Shown here in pieces: positions 1-7,935 of a DNA stretch of 64,000 bases; the first letter of the stretch is position 1; each line of letters begins with the position of its first letter. The stretch spans positions 1-64,000 of the forward strand of contig NZ_JAGGLB010000002.1 of NCBI RefSeq assembly GCF_017874215.1, written 5' to 3'. A model generated the notes under the pieces. That model was not told the origin of the DNA, did no database searches, and saw only the letters and a program-made list of their open reading frames with translations. The stretch comes from Paenibacillus eucommiae (GTDB lineage Bacteria > Bacillota > Bacilli > Paenibacillales > NBRC-103111). The position numbers and the translations under genes are program-made.

Positions 1-275
1 TTCTTAATATGCTTGGGATTAGCCAGGGTTAATTTGCAGCTAGTCTCCAGCACATTCCAGACCGGCTTCCAGAAAACACCTGTACTTTCCATGGCCACTT
101 CTTTACATTCGTTTTCCGTGAGCCAGTCCTGCACCTGCAACAGTTCTTTTGTTGTGGTACCGAACGTTCGAATTTGTGGGCGTGGTTTTATATCCAGAGG
201 ACCTCTCAAGATACAAACGACAACCGTTTCCTGATGGATATCCATGCCCGCACAACATGCGCGTACAGCGTCCAT
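1..275 (-). CDS. IS110-family transposase, N-terminal part (runs off the left edge)
   Basis: About 91 residues are present; the rest lies beyond the window. Translated from the ATG at 275, the protein starts MDAVRACCAGMDIHQETVVV and later has MESTGVFWKPVWNVLE. The GMDIHQ aspartate and the E-S-T-G-V-x-W block match the N-terminal RuvC-like DEDD domain of IS110-family recombinases. A purine-rich ribosome site (AGGAAAGAAGGA) sits just upstream of the ATG, and no stop interrupts the frame. Family knowledge: these enzymes move circular intermediates, and in the IS110 subgroup they are guided by a bridge RNA encoded upstream of the gene. Whether the element is intact cannot be judged from here. Confidence 0.85.
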   Translation of the reverse strand, partial: MDAVRACCAGMDIHQETVVVCILRGPLDIKPRPQIRTFGTTTKELLQVQDWLTENECKEVAMESTGVFWKPVWNVLETSCKLTLANPKHIK

Positions 276-520
276 TTCCGTTCCTTCTTTCCTAGAATAT
301 AACAAATCATGCGCCCGGGAGGTGAAAGTTTATACACGTTCTTAGGTTACAATTGGCGGTGCTCGAGGGTCGCAATAGGACGGGTTTTTCAACAGGATCA
401 GTCCCAGTACATCGTCCGTCCTTTGATTTGTTATCTTTTATTCTTGACGGTTCTTTCTTTTAAAAAACCTTTGCTAGAACCCCTATTTTCATTCTTGGTG
501 GTGACGTCGGCTACGAACGT
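276..520 (-). mobile_element. Non-coding end of the IS110-type element (candidate bridge-RNA region)
   Basis: This stretch lies directly upstream of the truncated transposase and has no convincing coding frame. On the minus strand it contains an imperfect stem-loop at 378-421, with arms GGACGG and CCGTCC around a large internal loop that includes CCTGTTG. In characterised IS110-group elements the left non-coding end encodes a structured bridge RNA whose loops pair with target and donor DNA. The position and the large-loop hairpin fit, but the element boundary is not visible and the assignment is inference. Confidence 0.4.
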
Positions 521-711
521 CATGGATGGTTTTTCATCGCTAAAAGCACTAGGTCCTCTCCGCAAACTTGATTTAGCGATGTTTTTCATCGTTAAATCCC
601 TGTTATCCACCCTGAGGGGGCCATCCGACCTCTTTTTGCGATGAAAATCATCGTTAACGCGACGGATTGATCTGGATTCACTTGTTTAACGATGAAAAAC
701 ATCGTTAAGTA
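520..711 (+). repeat. Hairpin-repeat element, locus A
   Basis: Four hairpins in about 190 bp: a degenerate one at 523-545 (T loop), one at 572-596 (arms TTTAGCGATG/CATCGTTAAA, T5 loop), one at 637-657 (CGATGA/TCATCG, short A loop) and a perfect one at 686-708 (TTAACGATG/CATCGTTAA, A5 loop). Spacers such as AAAAGCACTAGGTCC and GGCCATCCGACCTCTTT recur at the other loci. The second hairpin carries a T loop here but an A loop at loci B and C, as if inverted. No coding potential is evident. Confidence 0.8.
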
Positions 712-763
712 AAGCAACTCGCTCCATATGAGTGAGGGGGGGCTACTACTGAGGTGCTACAGG

Positions 764-813
764 GGTGCTTCATCGGTGCTTCATCGGTGCTTCATCGGTG
801 CTTCATCGGTGCT
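764..813 (+). repeat. 11-bp tandem repeat (GGTGCTTCATC), 4.5 copies
   Basis: Four exact copies of GGTGCTTCATC run from 764 to 807, followed by a half copy GGTGCT. Related GGTGCTAC pieces flank the array on both sides (753-760 and 819-826). An 11-bp unit shifts frame at every copy, so it is unlikely to be coding. It lies between the hairpin-repeat locus and the terminator at 868-908. Confidence 0.85.
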
Positions 814-867
814 ACTGGGGTGCTACAGTAATACTACAGTGGTACTTGAATTTAGGCTAGATAAAAC

Positions 868-908
868 AAAAACCCCTTTCGCAGCTCCAGAGCGTGCAAA
901 GGGGTTTT
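868..908 (-). terminator. Rho-independent terminator after the YphF-like lipoprotein gene
   Basis: On the minus strand, AAAACCCCTTTGC pairs with GCGAAAGGGGTTTT around a short GC-rich loop, followed by TTTTTGTTTTAT. It lies just downstream of the lipoprotein stop codon at 914. Confidence 0.85.
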
Positions 909-913
909 GTCTA

Positions 914-1669
914 TTATTCAGCTTGAGGAAGTGGCTGATCCGCACTCCATGTATAAGCAAATGATCTAGCTGGTACAAAGAAAGAATTCGTTACCAGCAG
1001 CTCCCGCAAATCCTGATCAGGTTTCAGGGAATTCTGCAGCGATTGAGCTTCTATCAGCTTGGCGATATCAAGTCCATAATCAAGAGCTACGACTCCAGTG
1101 GATTCTTGAATGATATAGTTAAAATTGGTTTGACGGTTGAAAGTTGATTTTACATTAGGATCCTTCATACCGGTCTTGCTAAAATCCACATAATAGAAAT
1201 CAGGTGCAATCTGGATGCTCACAGGAAGCTCGCCAGCATGCTTTTTCTGGAAATCAACAACCTGCTTATGAACCTCTTCGCTAGCTTGGTAAGCTGATAA
1301 ATCCAGCAGCTTAACCTCCGGCTTGGTTTCCACATTGACAAGCACATACCTGAACACCCCGCCGTTTTCAAAGGCGTTAGCAGGGATGCTGCTCAAATAG
1401 TTGCTTTGCTGAAGCTGGCCGAAATTGATTGGATATTTCTCGTATAAGGGAGTAAGAATATCACTGTTTTTAATCGGCAGCACTCCAGTTTTCGTATGAA
1501 ACTGATCGACGGCCTGCTGCACAACAGTAATAAATTCGGCTGGATTCACTTGGTTTTCCTTACGTTGATCCCCTGGATACGCGCAGCCGCTAAGCCACAC
1601 AAGCATCAGGGCAGCAACCCCCAGCTTCCAGCCTGCTCGCCGGAGCATGCGTGGAATAAACACCTTCAT
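914..1669 (-). CDS. Lipoprotein of unknown function, YphF-like by position
   Basis: 251 residues. The N-terminus is a lipoprotein signal: basic MKVFIPRMLRRAGWK, a hydrophobic stretch, and the lipobox LSGC with the lipidated cysteine near residue 29. The mature part is soluble, without further membrane segments or a catalytic motif I recognise. GGGGG before the ATG supports the start. In B. subtilis the lipoprotein gene yphF sits near spoIVA, yphE and gpsA, and this gene has the same relative place, so it is probably the same family. No function is assigned. Transcription ends at the terminator just downstream. Confidence 0.75.
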   Translation of the reverse strand: MKVFIPRMLRRAGWKLGVAALMLVWLSGCAYPGDQRKENQVNPAEFITVVQQAVDQFHTKTGVLPIKNSDILTPLYEKYPINFGQLQQSNYLSSIPANAFENGGVFRYVLVNVETKPEVKLLDLSAYQASEEVHKQVVDFQKKHAGELPVSIQIAPDFYYVDFSKTGMKDPNVKSTFNRQTNFNYIIQESTGVVALDYGLDIAKLIEAQSLQNSLKPDQDLRELLVTNSFFVPARSFAYTWSADQPLPQAE

Positions 1670-1707
1670 CTGAAACCCCCTCTGTAAATGTAAATTAAGT
1701 ATAGATT

Positions 1708-2049
1708 CTAGATCCCGTCTTCCGCTTGTCTCGCCAGTTGGGCGCGCACAGCAGCCTTCAGGGGATCTTCCGGGATAATAACCGTAACATCGCCACGGAC
1801 ACGAGCCTGGCAGGCCAGCCTGTAACCTTCAGCCCCCTGCTCACCAAGCTTCAGCTGTTCAGGCTGATTCATCGGTGTCAGACCGCTTTGCTCCTCCACC
1901 TTGACCTTGCACATCAGACACGCTGCTTTACCGCCGCAGCGCGTACGAATCGTTACCCTTGCATGTCTGCCCGCATCAAGCAGTGTTGTTCCCGGGCGGA
2001 CGCGAATTTTTTTGCCGTCAGGTAAAAATGTCACTTCTGGTAACGTCAT
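1708..2049 (-). CDS. 2Fe-2S ferredoxin (C-x5-C-x2-C type)
   Basis: 113 residues with a beta-grasp ferredoxin pattern. Cluster cysteines are at 38, 44, 47 and 80, in RCGGKAACLMC and YRLACQARV. The six-residue gap between the first two cysteines resembles adrenodoxin/ISC-type or FdhE-like bacterial ferredoxins rather than plant-type ones. It should carry electrons in the cytoplasm, but the partner is unknown. A second ferredoxin with a different cysteine spacing lies two genes away on the same strand, with a nucleotidyltransferase-like gene between them, so the three may be co-transcribed. Start ATG is preceded by AGGGGA. Confidence 0.85.
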   Translation of the reverse strand: MTLPEVTFLPDGKKIRVRPGTTLLDAGRHARVTIRTRCGGKAACLMCKVKVEEQSGLTPMNQPEQLKLGEQGAEGYRLACQARVRGDVTVIIPEDPLKAAVRAQLARQAEDGI

Positions 2050-2071
2050 GTATATCCCCTACTTTAATGAA

Positions 2072-2686
2072 TCATGTAATACGACTCCTGTTCATACCAA
2101 TATGCTTATCTAATAATTGATTCAAGTGGTCCAGGAACCCTGGGCTCCAATGATTCCTCGCCAGCAGCGCCCTGAGCACCGGCATATGAAGCTCTTCCTT
2201 CTGGGCCATCGCAAGCGCGATAGCATCATACCGATCAGGCCGTTCCCGCAGCAAATTAAAGAGCAGCTCATGGGCAAGCGGCATCAGTGCAATCACTATT
2301 CCATTTACCTGAACGTTGGCTGCATGATACCGCTGTAGATATGACACCTCTACCTTATAACTGGATGCCATAGCCTGAACACTAAAAGCTCCAACCGCTT
2401 CCACTTGGATGCCAATTATTTCGTAATGGCTGAGAAACGAGCGATAAATCTCAGTTTGGCTTAACTGCATTTGATCGGTCGCATAAGAAAGAAGAGCATC
2501 ATGGGTCGTCTGTACATCCTCTTCATCCATGTATACATCAACATCCCGCGGGCTTTCACTAAGCTCTACTCCTTGCAGCAAAAGTCCGCAGCTTCCTCCT
2601 ACCAGCCATTTTACTTCGGTCCCCAATAGGGATCTATGAAGTGTTCCTATCACATCAAGTTGCGCGGCGGGTAGTAACAACAGCAT
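2072..2686 (-). CDS. Nucleotidyltransferase-superfamily protein
   Basis: 204 residues. The N-terminal part has the polymerase-beta-like nucleotidyltransferase signature: GGSCGLLLQG at residues 30-39, then PRDVDVYM at about 46-53, with two aspartates placed to bind metal. Proteins of this kind transfer a nucleotide to a small molecule, RNA or protein; the substrate cannot be told from sequence. The C-terminal half is helical and unfamiliar. It sits between two ferredoxin genes, with 22 bp to the downstream ferredoxin and 21 bp to the upstream one, which suggests one operon. Start ATG follows GGGGGAAGG. Confidence 0.7.
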   Translation of the reverse strand: MLLLLPAAQLDVIGTLHRSLLGTEVKWLVGGSCGLLLQGVELSESPRDVDVYMDEEDVQTTHDALLSYATDQMQLSQTEIYRSFLSHYEIIGIQVEAVGAFSVQAMASSYKVEVSYLQRYHAANVQVNGIVIALMPLAHELLFNLLRERPDRYDAIALAMAQKEELHMPVLRALLARNHWSPGFLDHLNQLLDKHIGMNRSRIT

Positions 2687-2707
2687 TTACACCTTCCCCC
2701 AAATATG

Positions 2708-3001
2708 TTAAAAATACGGTCTATGTGTCACAGAAATCGCACCTGCTTGTTTAATTACGCATTGGCAGGCCAAGCGGTAGCCGCTCTCCAGCTCATCAGG
2801 CTCCAATCGTGCGTCCTCAGCTTCCGTCGGTTCTTCCAGAAACTCCTGCCCTTCCAGGATCAAGCAACGGCATCTGGCGCAAGTTCCCCGCGTACAGGAA
2901 AAGCCCCATTCCACTTTTGACTTCAAAGCCAAATCCAGAATTGTAAATCCTGGTTCAGGCTCTACTACTGACTGTTTGTTTCGTGCCTTAAGCTGCAGCA
3001 T
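2708..3001 (-). CDS. 2Fe-2S ferredoxin (plant-type spacing)
   Basis: 97 residues, single ferredoxin domain. Cysteines at 36, 41, 44 and 79 give the plant-type C-x4-C-x2-C...C pattern (SCTRGTCARC and YRLACQ). Two further cysteines (46 and 81) lie beside the ligands. Small cytoplasmic electron carrier; partner unknown. Start ATG follows GGAGG. It is the first gene of a likely three-gene unit with the nucleotidyltransferase-like protein and the other ferredoxin. Confidence 0.85.
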   Translation of the reverse strand: MLQLKARNKQSVVEPEPGFTILDLALKSKVEWGFSCTRGTCARCRCLILEGQEFLEEPTEAEDARLEPDELESGYRLACQCVIKQAGAISVTHRPYF

Positions 3002-3012
3002 CGCCTAACCTC

Positions 3013-3192
3013 CTAGAACATGGATAACAGCATATAGATAAGAATCGGAACAAATAAAATAAAAGCAATAAAGGATAAGATTACTCTGACAACGCCCTTA
3101 GTACGGGTTCTGGCATAAGAAATTAATAAAGAAGCAACAACCATAAGTCCAATAGCTACAAATGAAGCCCACATTTTATCCATACTTGACAT
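3013..3192 (-). CDS. Small membrane protein, DUF2768 (YphE-like)
   Basis: 59 residues from the ATG at 3192 (MSSMDKMWASF). An ATG at 3210 is also in frame, but GGGAG lies correctly spaced for the inner start. Two hydrophobic helices cover most of the protein, separated by a short basic loop (YARTRTKG). This matches the small DUF2768 family, represented in B. subtilis by YphE, which also neighbours gpsA. Function unknown. The gene lies 12 bp upstream of the ferredoxin. Confidence 0.7.
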   Translation of the reverse strand: MSSMDKMWASFVAIGLMVVASLLISYARTRTKGVVRVILSFIAFILFVPILIYMLLSMF

Positions 3193-3254
3193 AATAACAA
3201 TTACTCCCATTCCTGAATGTCACTAGCTTATGCCTGATTATATCATATGGGCAA

Positions 3255-3291
3255 AGAAAAAACATAAGCGCTGCACCCCCGCTTATGCCTA
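3255..3291 (-). terminator. Rho-independent terminator after spoVIF
   Basis: Minus-strand stem GCATAAGCG/CGCTTATG with a GC-rich loop, followed by TTTTTTC. It lies between the spoVIF stop (3319) and the DUF2768 start. Confidence 0.75.
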
Positions 3292-3318
3292 AAAAGTTAA
3301 TATTTTGTGTCATTCAGC

Positions 3319-3600
3319 TTACTTCTTACCGAGCATAGCGCCCATCAGCTGCTGCAGATTGCCTGAATCGAGTTTACTGCTTTTAACAGCTTGAATGATT
3401 TCATTTACTGTATGTTCAGGCACCTTAACATTAACAAGATCGGATACTCTCTTGATCAGTTGTCTGAGCTCCGCTTCACTTTTCATCGTAGAAGGCTTTA
3501 CTCCGCTGGCCAGCTTTTGAATATCCTTCTCAGAAACGGCTTTCCCCGTTTTCTTCTTCACAACGTTCAGAACGTCTTTGGAAACGTCTTTATTCGCCAC
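3319..3600 (-). CDS. spoVIF: Stage VI sporulation protein F
   Basis: 93 residues, basic, mostly helical. The order of features (VLNVVKKKTGKAVSEKDIQK, then LRQLIKRVSDLVNV, then a C-terminal LMGAMLGKK) fits the SpoVIF family. In B. subtilis SpoVIF is a mother-cell protein needed for correct spore-coat assembly. GTG start, seven bases after GGAGG. The gene has its own terminator downstream and lies 105 bp from gpsA, so it may be read separately, probably from a sporulation promoter that I cannot identify. Confidence 0.75.
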   Translation of the reverse strand: MANKDVSKDVLNVVKKKTGKAVSEKDIQKLASGVKPSTMKSEAELRQLIKRVSDLVNVKVPEHTVNEIIQAVKSSKLDSGNLQQLMGAMLGKK

Positions 3601-3704
3601 TTTCCCGCCTCCTAATCCCTAGGTGAAATGATCCAACTAGAGTATAGTATGAAGGCCAGTAAAGAGTGGTGTAGGCTAATAGGCCCGCATTGTTAAAGAG
3701 ATAT

Positions 3705-4718
3705 TCAAATTTCCTCCATTTCGTGCTTTCTCAGGCGCCCCATTAAATCTTCCACTGCTATCTTGGGTGACTTCCCTTCAAACAGTACACTATAGAGCTC
3801 ATCTGTTATAGGCATACTAACCTTAAAAAAACGAGAGAGCTCATAAGCTGCCTTCGTAGTTTTAACGCCCTCTACAACCATTCCCATCTCTTTGAGCACT
3901 TGCTCCAGAGGTTCTCCCTGAGCGAGCATGTAACCAGCCCGCCAATTACGGCTATGCTTGCTAGTGCAGGTTACGATCAAGTCACCCAAGCCTGCCAAGC
4001 CTGCAAAGGTTTGCGCGTTGGCCCCCATAGCTTGACCCAGTCTGGCGATTTCAGCCAGGCCGCGGGTCAGCAATGCTGCTTTGGCATTATCTCCAAAGCC
4101 AAGGCCGTCGGTGAGCCCTGCTCCAAGTGCAATAATATTTTTGAGCGACCCGCCAATTTCTACGCCTGCAATATCAGGGTTCGTATACACACGGAAATAT
4201 GGATTGATGAACAAGTCCTGCGCTGCTTCCGCAGCATCCAGGTCATGAGCGGCAACCACAACAGTGGTTGGGCATTGCCGGATAACCTCTTCAGCATGAC
4301 TAGGCCCGGACAGCACCACAATCCGTTCTGCCGCGATCTCTGGGAGCTCGTCGCTGATAACGGCTGACATCCGCTTAAGCGTACCCGTCTCAAACCCCTT
4401 CGTCGCATGAATAAGCAGCATTTCTTTCGTCAAGAAGGGGCGAATTTGTGCAGCAACCTCACGCATGCCAGACGATGGAACAACCAGCACGGCTGCCTGG
4501 GCATTGAACAGAGCCTCTTGTAAAGAGCTTGTTGCCTTAATCTGTGGTGAAAGCTCCGTCTCTCCAAGAAACCTGCTGTTTCGATGTTTATCGTTTATTT
4601 CTTTTACCTGCTCTTCGTTCCTGGACCACAGCCATACTTCCTTGCCATTGTCCGCCAAAACCGCAGCAAGAGCCGTCCCCCAGCTTCCTGCTACCAGCAC
4701 TGCAACCTTGTTTGACAA
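3705..4718 (-). CDS. gpsA: NAD(P)H-dependent glycerol-3-phosphate dehydrogenase
   Basis: 337 residues, full length. It reduces dihydroxyacetone phosphate to sn-glycerol 3-phosphate, the first step of phospholipid synthesis. The N-terminal Rossmann segment reads VAVLVAGSWGTALA. Most homologues have GAGSWG, so the first glycine of the dinucleotide-binding loop is valine here. The catalytic region GGSLKNIIALGAG and the C-terminal PITDELY are normal. Start TTG follows GGAGGAACTAC at good spacing. plsY, which consumes the product, lies 85 bp upstream, followed by der, as in related genomes. Confidence 0.95.
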   Translation of the reverse strand: MSNKVAVLVAGSWGTALAAVLADNGKEVWLWSRNEEQVKEINDKHRNSRFLGETELSPQIKATSSLQEALFNAQAAVLVVPSSGMREVAAQIRPFLTKEMLLIHATKGFETGTLKRMSAVISDELPEIAAERIVVLSGPSHAEEVIRQCPTTVVVAAHDLDAAEAAQDLFINPYFRVYTNPDIAGVEIGGSLKNIIALGAGLTDGLGFGDNAKAALLTRGLAEIARLGQAMGANAQTFAGLAGLGDLIVTCTSKHSRNWRAGYMLAQGEPLEQVLKEMGMVVEGVKTTKAAYELSRFFKVSMPITDELYSVLFEGKSPKIAVEDLMGRLRKHEMEEI

Positions 4719-4803
4719 AGTAGTTCCTCCTAAGAGTTTTGCTAGAGCAAAACTTACTTCGTAATCAATGGCTTCCTAGCCTTTTATCAACAGGCCAAGT
4801 CCT

Positions 4804-5400
4804 TCAAGCTTTCTTTGTGCCTATCTTGTTTTCTTTACCCTGCAGCAGTTTGGCAATATTAGCCCGGTGTCTGGCAAATGCAAATATGGCTACGATGACG
4901 CTGAACCACAGGATCTCAACCGGACGGCCCATTCCCCAAAGAAAAAAAGGTAAGATTGCAGTTAGCAGAAGGGAACCGAGCGACACATAGCGGGTGAGTG
5001 CAATAATAGCTATAGCAAGCAGTCCGGCAAAAAGTGTTGGAAGAAAAGCTAGAGTAGCCATGACCCCGATGGTCGTGGCAATACCTTTCCCCCCTCTGAA
5101 GCCAAAATACACAGGCCAGTTATGACCGATAATTGCGGCCAAACCACATAATACAGGTATCCAAAGGTTATCGCCACCAGCCCATTGTCCAAGCAGCACA
5201 GCAATGATTCCTTTTAGACCATCTAGTAAAAGTACAGTAATTGCCGGTCCTTTACCCAGCACACGAAGTGTATTGGTGGCCCCTGCATTCCCGCTTCCAT
5301 GCTTGCGGATATCAATTCCCTTGAACCACTTACCGAATAAATAACTAAAACTGATTGAACCTAATAAATAGCCGACTGCTATAGCTACAATTGAGAGCAA
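4804..5400 (-). CDS. plsY: Acyl-phosphate:glycerol-3-phosphate acyltransferase
   Basis: 198 residues, polytopic membrane enzyme that acylates glycerol 3-phosphate at the sn-1 position using acyl-phosphate. The three conserved PlsY loops are visible: GSGNAGATN (residues 36-44), GHNWPVYFGFRGGKGIAT, and the C-terminal region ending in a lysine-rich tail. Start TTG follows AGGGGGAG. It lies 12 bp after der and upstream of gpsA, whose product is its substrate, so the three genes probably form one operon. Confidence 0.95.
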   Translation of the reverse strand: MLSIVAIAVGYLLGSISFSYLFGKWFKGIDIRKHGSGNAGATNTLRVLGKGPAITVLLLDGLKGIIAVLLGQWAGGDNLWIPVLCGLAAIIGHNWPVYFGFRGGKGIATTIGVMATLAFLPTLFAGLLAIAIIALTRYVSLGSLLLTAILPFFLWGMGRPVEILWFSVIVAIFAFARHRANIAKLLQGKENKIGTKKA

Positions 5401-5412
5401 TCGCTTCTCCCC

Positions 5413-6735
5413 CTAATCATCTGATGATTTCCTCCGGGTAAACAGCCGGATAGGTGTGCCCTCGAAACCAAAAGCAGCCCGTATTTTATTTTCCAGATAT
5501 CGCTCGTAAGAGAAATGCATCAGCTCAGGCTCATTGACAAATAGCACGATGCTTGGAGGCTTCACCGCAACCTGGGTCACATAATTAAGGCGAAGACGCT
5601 TCCCTTTGTCCGTAGGAGGCGGATTATAAGCAACTGCGTCCGAGACAACATCATTGAGCATATGGGTTTGCACTCTGAGTGAGTGCTGCTCAGCTACCTG
5701 CATAACTACGGGAAGCAGCTTCTGCAGTCTTTGCTTAGTCTTGGCAGATACAAAGACGACTGGCGCATAAGACATAAATAAGAAGTGATCGCGGATTTTT
5801 TGTGTGAACTGCTGCATCGTCTTATCATCTTTGTCTACAATATCCCATTTATTCACAACGAAAATAGCGGCTTTCCCCGCATCATGGGCATACCCGGCAA
5901 TATGCTTATCCTGCTCGATGATGCCTTCATCCCCGTCAATTACAATAAGGGCAACGTCTGCTCTCTCAATCGCCTTCATCGCACGCATGACGCTGTACTT
6001 CTCTGTGTTCTCATATACACGGCCGCGCTTACGCATACCTGCCGTGTCAATAATGACAAATTTCTGCCCATCACGTTCAAACGGGGTATCGATAGCATCT
6101 CTTGTAGTTCCGGCTTCCGAACTTACAATAACCCGCTCTTCACCAAGAATCGCATTAGTCAGCGAGGATTTACCGACATTGGGTCGTCCTATCAGAGCGA
6201 AGCGGATTACTTCTTCACCGTACTGCTCGTCTTGATCATCGGGAAAATGCGAAGAGGCTGCTTCCAATAAATCACCGATACCAATGCCGTGTGAACCGGA
6301 AATACCGATAGGCTCACCAATGCCCAAGCTGTAAAACTCATAGATTTCGTCCTGACGCTGTAGATTATCCACCTTATTGACAGCTAAAACAATCGGTTTT
6401 TTCGAGCGAAACAGCAATTGAGCCACTTCCTCGTCCGATGCGGTAACACCTGCTTTGGCATCAACCATAAAGATAATGACATCCGCTTCTTCAATCGCAA
6501 GCTCAGCTTGCGCCCGCACGGATTTAAGCAGTGTGTCATCCCCGTCAATTTCTATTCCGCCGGTATCAATAACGCTGAACTCCCTGTTCAGCCATTCACC
6601 GCTTCCATAAAGGCGATCACGGGTTACTCCCGGTTTATCCTCCACAATCGCAAGCCGATCACCGACGATTCGATTAAAAATGGTCGATTTGCCGACATTA
6701 GGTCGGCCTACTATAGCAATAATGGGTCTGGCCAA
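5413..6735 (-). CDS. der: Ribosome-assembly GTPase Der (EngA)
   Basis: 440 residues with two tandem GTPase domains and a C-terminal KH-like domain. Domain 1 has GRPNVGKST (residues 10-18), DTGG and NKVD; domain 2 has GRPNVGKSS (about 183-191), DTAG and NKWD. Der is needed for late assembly of the 50S subunit. Start is TTG in TTGGCCAGACCC, with AAGGAG and AAAGGA upstream. A probable terminator between this gene and the small gene at 6848 suggests der starts its own unit with plsY and gpsA downstream. Confidence 0.97.
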   Translation of the reverse strand: MARPIIAIVGRPNVGKSTIFNRIVGDRLAIVEDKPGVTRDRLYGSGEWLNREFSVIDTGGIEIDGDDTLLKSVRAQAELAIEEADVIIFMVDAKAGVTASDEEVAQLLFRSKKPIVLAVNKVDNLQRQDEIYEFYSLGIGEPIGISGSHGIGIGDLLEAASSHFPDDQDEQYGEEVIRFALIGRPNVGKSSLTNAILGEERVIVSSEAGTTRDAIDTPFERDGQKFVIIDTAGMRKRGRVYENTEKYSVMRAMKAIERADVALIVIDGDEGIIEQDKHIAGYAHDAGKAAIFVVNKWDIVDKDDKTMQQFTQKIRDHFLFMSYAPVVFVSAKTKQRLQKLLPVVMQVAEQHSLRVQTHMLNDVVSDAVAYNPPPTDKGKRLRLNYVTQVAVKPPSIVLFVNEPELMHFSYERYLENKIRAAFGFEGTPIRLFTRRKSSDD

Positions 6736-6799
6736 TTTCCTTTCAACTCCTTAGAATTCCATTCTTAAATGGAAAAATTCGCAATCTTCATCATAACAA

Positions 6800-6834
6800 A
6801 AAAGCATCTGCTTGGCTATCCCAGAAATGCATCC
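6800..6834 (-). terminator. Probable terminator after the YphA/YIEGIA unit
   Basis: Minus strand: GCATTTCTG pairs imperfectly with AGCAGATGC, followed by TTTTTTG. It lies between the 62-residue gene (ends 6848) and der. Confidence 0.55.
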
Positions 6835-6847
6835 TTCCCATATTTCT

Positions 6848-7036
6848 TCAGGCATGCTTCACGATTACCATCGTTCCATTCTTCAAATCATGCACATTAG
6901 CATCAAGTATCTTCTCCAAAATCAAAGCTGTAAGCTGCTGCTCTTCCTCATCCTTCGTAATAAAAATCGGTGCCCCGCCACCGACTTTATCCACATCCAT
7001 GGTTACGATAGCCATAATTTTCGACATCTTCTTCAT
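6848..7036 (-). CDS. Small partner protein of the YIEGIA membrane protein
   Basis: 62 residues, no membrane segment, starting MKKMSKIMAIVTMDVDKVGGGAPIF. Its start overlaps the stop of the YIEGIA gene by four bases (ATGA), the arrangement of translationally coupled partners. Small proteins in this place are annotated in databases as the capping subunit for YIEGIA. I recognise the family by context and by the GGGAPIF/VHDL pattern and cannot state a biochemical role. Confidence 0.65.
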   Translation of the reverse strand: MKKMSKIMAIVTMDVDKVGGGAPIFITKDEEEQQLTALILEKILDANVHDLKNGTMVIVKHA

Positions 7037-7935
7037 GCCTTTCTCTTTTGGTTTACTTTGGCTTCCGAGGGCATTCGGACTGCACTTTCCAGCACCGGAA
7101 TTCGTTCTAGAGCCACTTTAGCTTTATGAGCATCCCGATCTTGTGGCAATATAAACAAAGCCAAAGCGCCTGTCTTCAAATTCAGCTTAGCCATAGGCAT
7201 CAAGGCCGGTTCTCCTTCATCCCTGTACACGCCAAGAATTGTTGAAATATCATGCAAAATAGCCTGCCTTTGACCCAGGTTGGAGAGCGTAACCCGGCTG
7301 TTCATATTTTTCGGAGTTACCAGAAAGCCAAGCGAATGCTCACGAATAAGCTGCCTGTTTTGCTCTAGGCCTACATTCATGATGTAGACTTCGCCCACAT
7401 ACAAATCGGGTCCTTCTATACGAACTTCTACGGGCACAATGTCGGCGATTTTTTTAATATTTTTCCCTGTCTTGTAGTAATTTGCCAACAAAATCGATAA
7501 CAGACCCGCAGCTATCCCCCAATACCAAGCAAACACAATACTGAAAAGTGTCGCCACAAAAGAAGAGAAAATAACCAAATAATTTCTCCCTTCAAACACC
7601 ATGGCAATCCCCTCTATGTAAGCAGCGCCTCTGGGAACCAGCTCCAGGTTGTCAATTTGGGTAAGGCTTTGGCGTTCCATATTGCGCACTTCTCTGAACT
7701 GCTGAGCGGCAAGAGCTAAGAAAGTTATTGCCGTATAATCCTTATCCAGCAATGCAGGAACAACTACCGCACCCAGACCGGCAGCAATGACGCTCAGCGA
7801 AAGATGGACAATTTTACCGTGAGGGTATGTTGGATACTGTCTATAATCCGTCCGCAGCATATTCAGTCTGGATAAAATACCAAAAACCACGCCTACGATA
7901 ATTCCGAGTGTATAGCGATGCGTTAACCAATCCAT
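7033..7935 (-). CDS. YIEGIA-family membrane protein (YphB-like)
   Basis: About 300 residues from the ATG at 7935, which overlaps the YphA stop by one base (TAATG). An ATG eight codons earlier is possible but lies inside yphA. Several hydrophobic helices fill the first 180 residues, with the family name-giving sequence AYIEGIAMVFEGRNY near the middle and a soluble C-terminal domain. B. subtilis YphB belongs to this family and sits at the same place between der and yphA. Likely a spore-associated membrane complex with the small gene downstream; mechanism unknown to me. Confidence 0.8.
   Translation of the reverse strand: MDWLTHRYTLGIIVGVVFGILSRLNMLRTDYRQYPTYPHGKIVHLSLSVIAAGLGAVVVPALLDKDYTAITFLALAAQQFREVRNMERQSLTQIDNLELVPRGAAYIEGIAMVFEGRNYLVIFSSFVATLFSIVFAWYWGIAAGLLSILLANYYKTGKNIKKIADIVPVEVRIEGPDLYVGEVYIMNVGLEQNRQLIREHSLGFLVTPKNMNSRVTLSNLGQRQAILHDISTILGVYRDEGEPALMPMAKLNLKTGALALFILPQDRDAHKAKVALERIPVLESAVRMPSEAKVNQKRKA

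Noticed and set aside
309..644. An open plus-strand frame of 111 codons in the left intergenic region
   Set aside because: It runs through the candidate IS end and into the hairpin repeats, has no ribosome site of its own, and no family resemblance.
728..964. A 78-codon frame across the 11-bp tandem repeat
   Set aside because: The repeat unit is not a multiple of three, and the frame runs through a terminator into an antisense gene.
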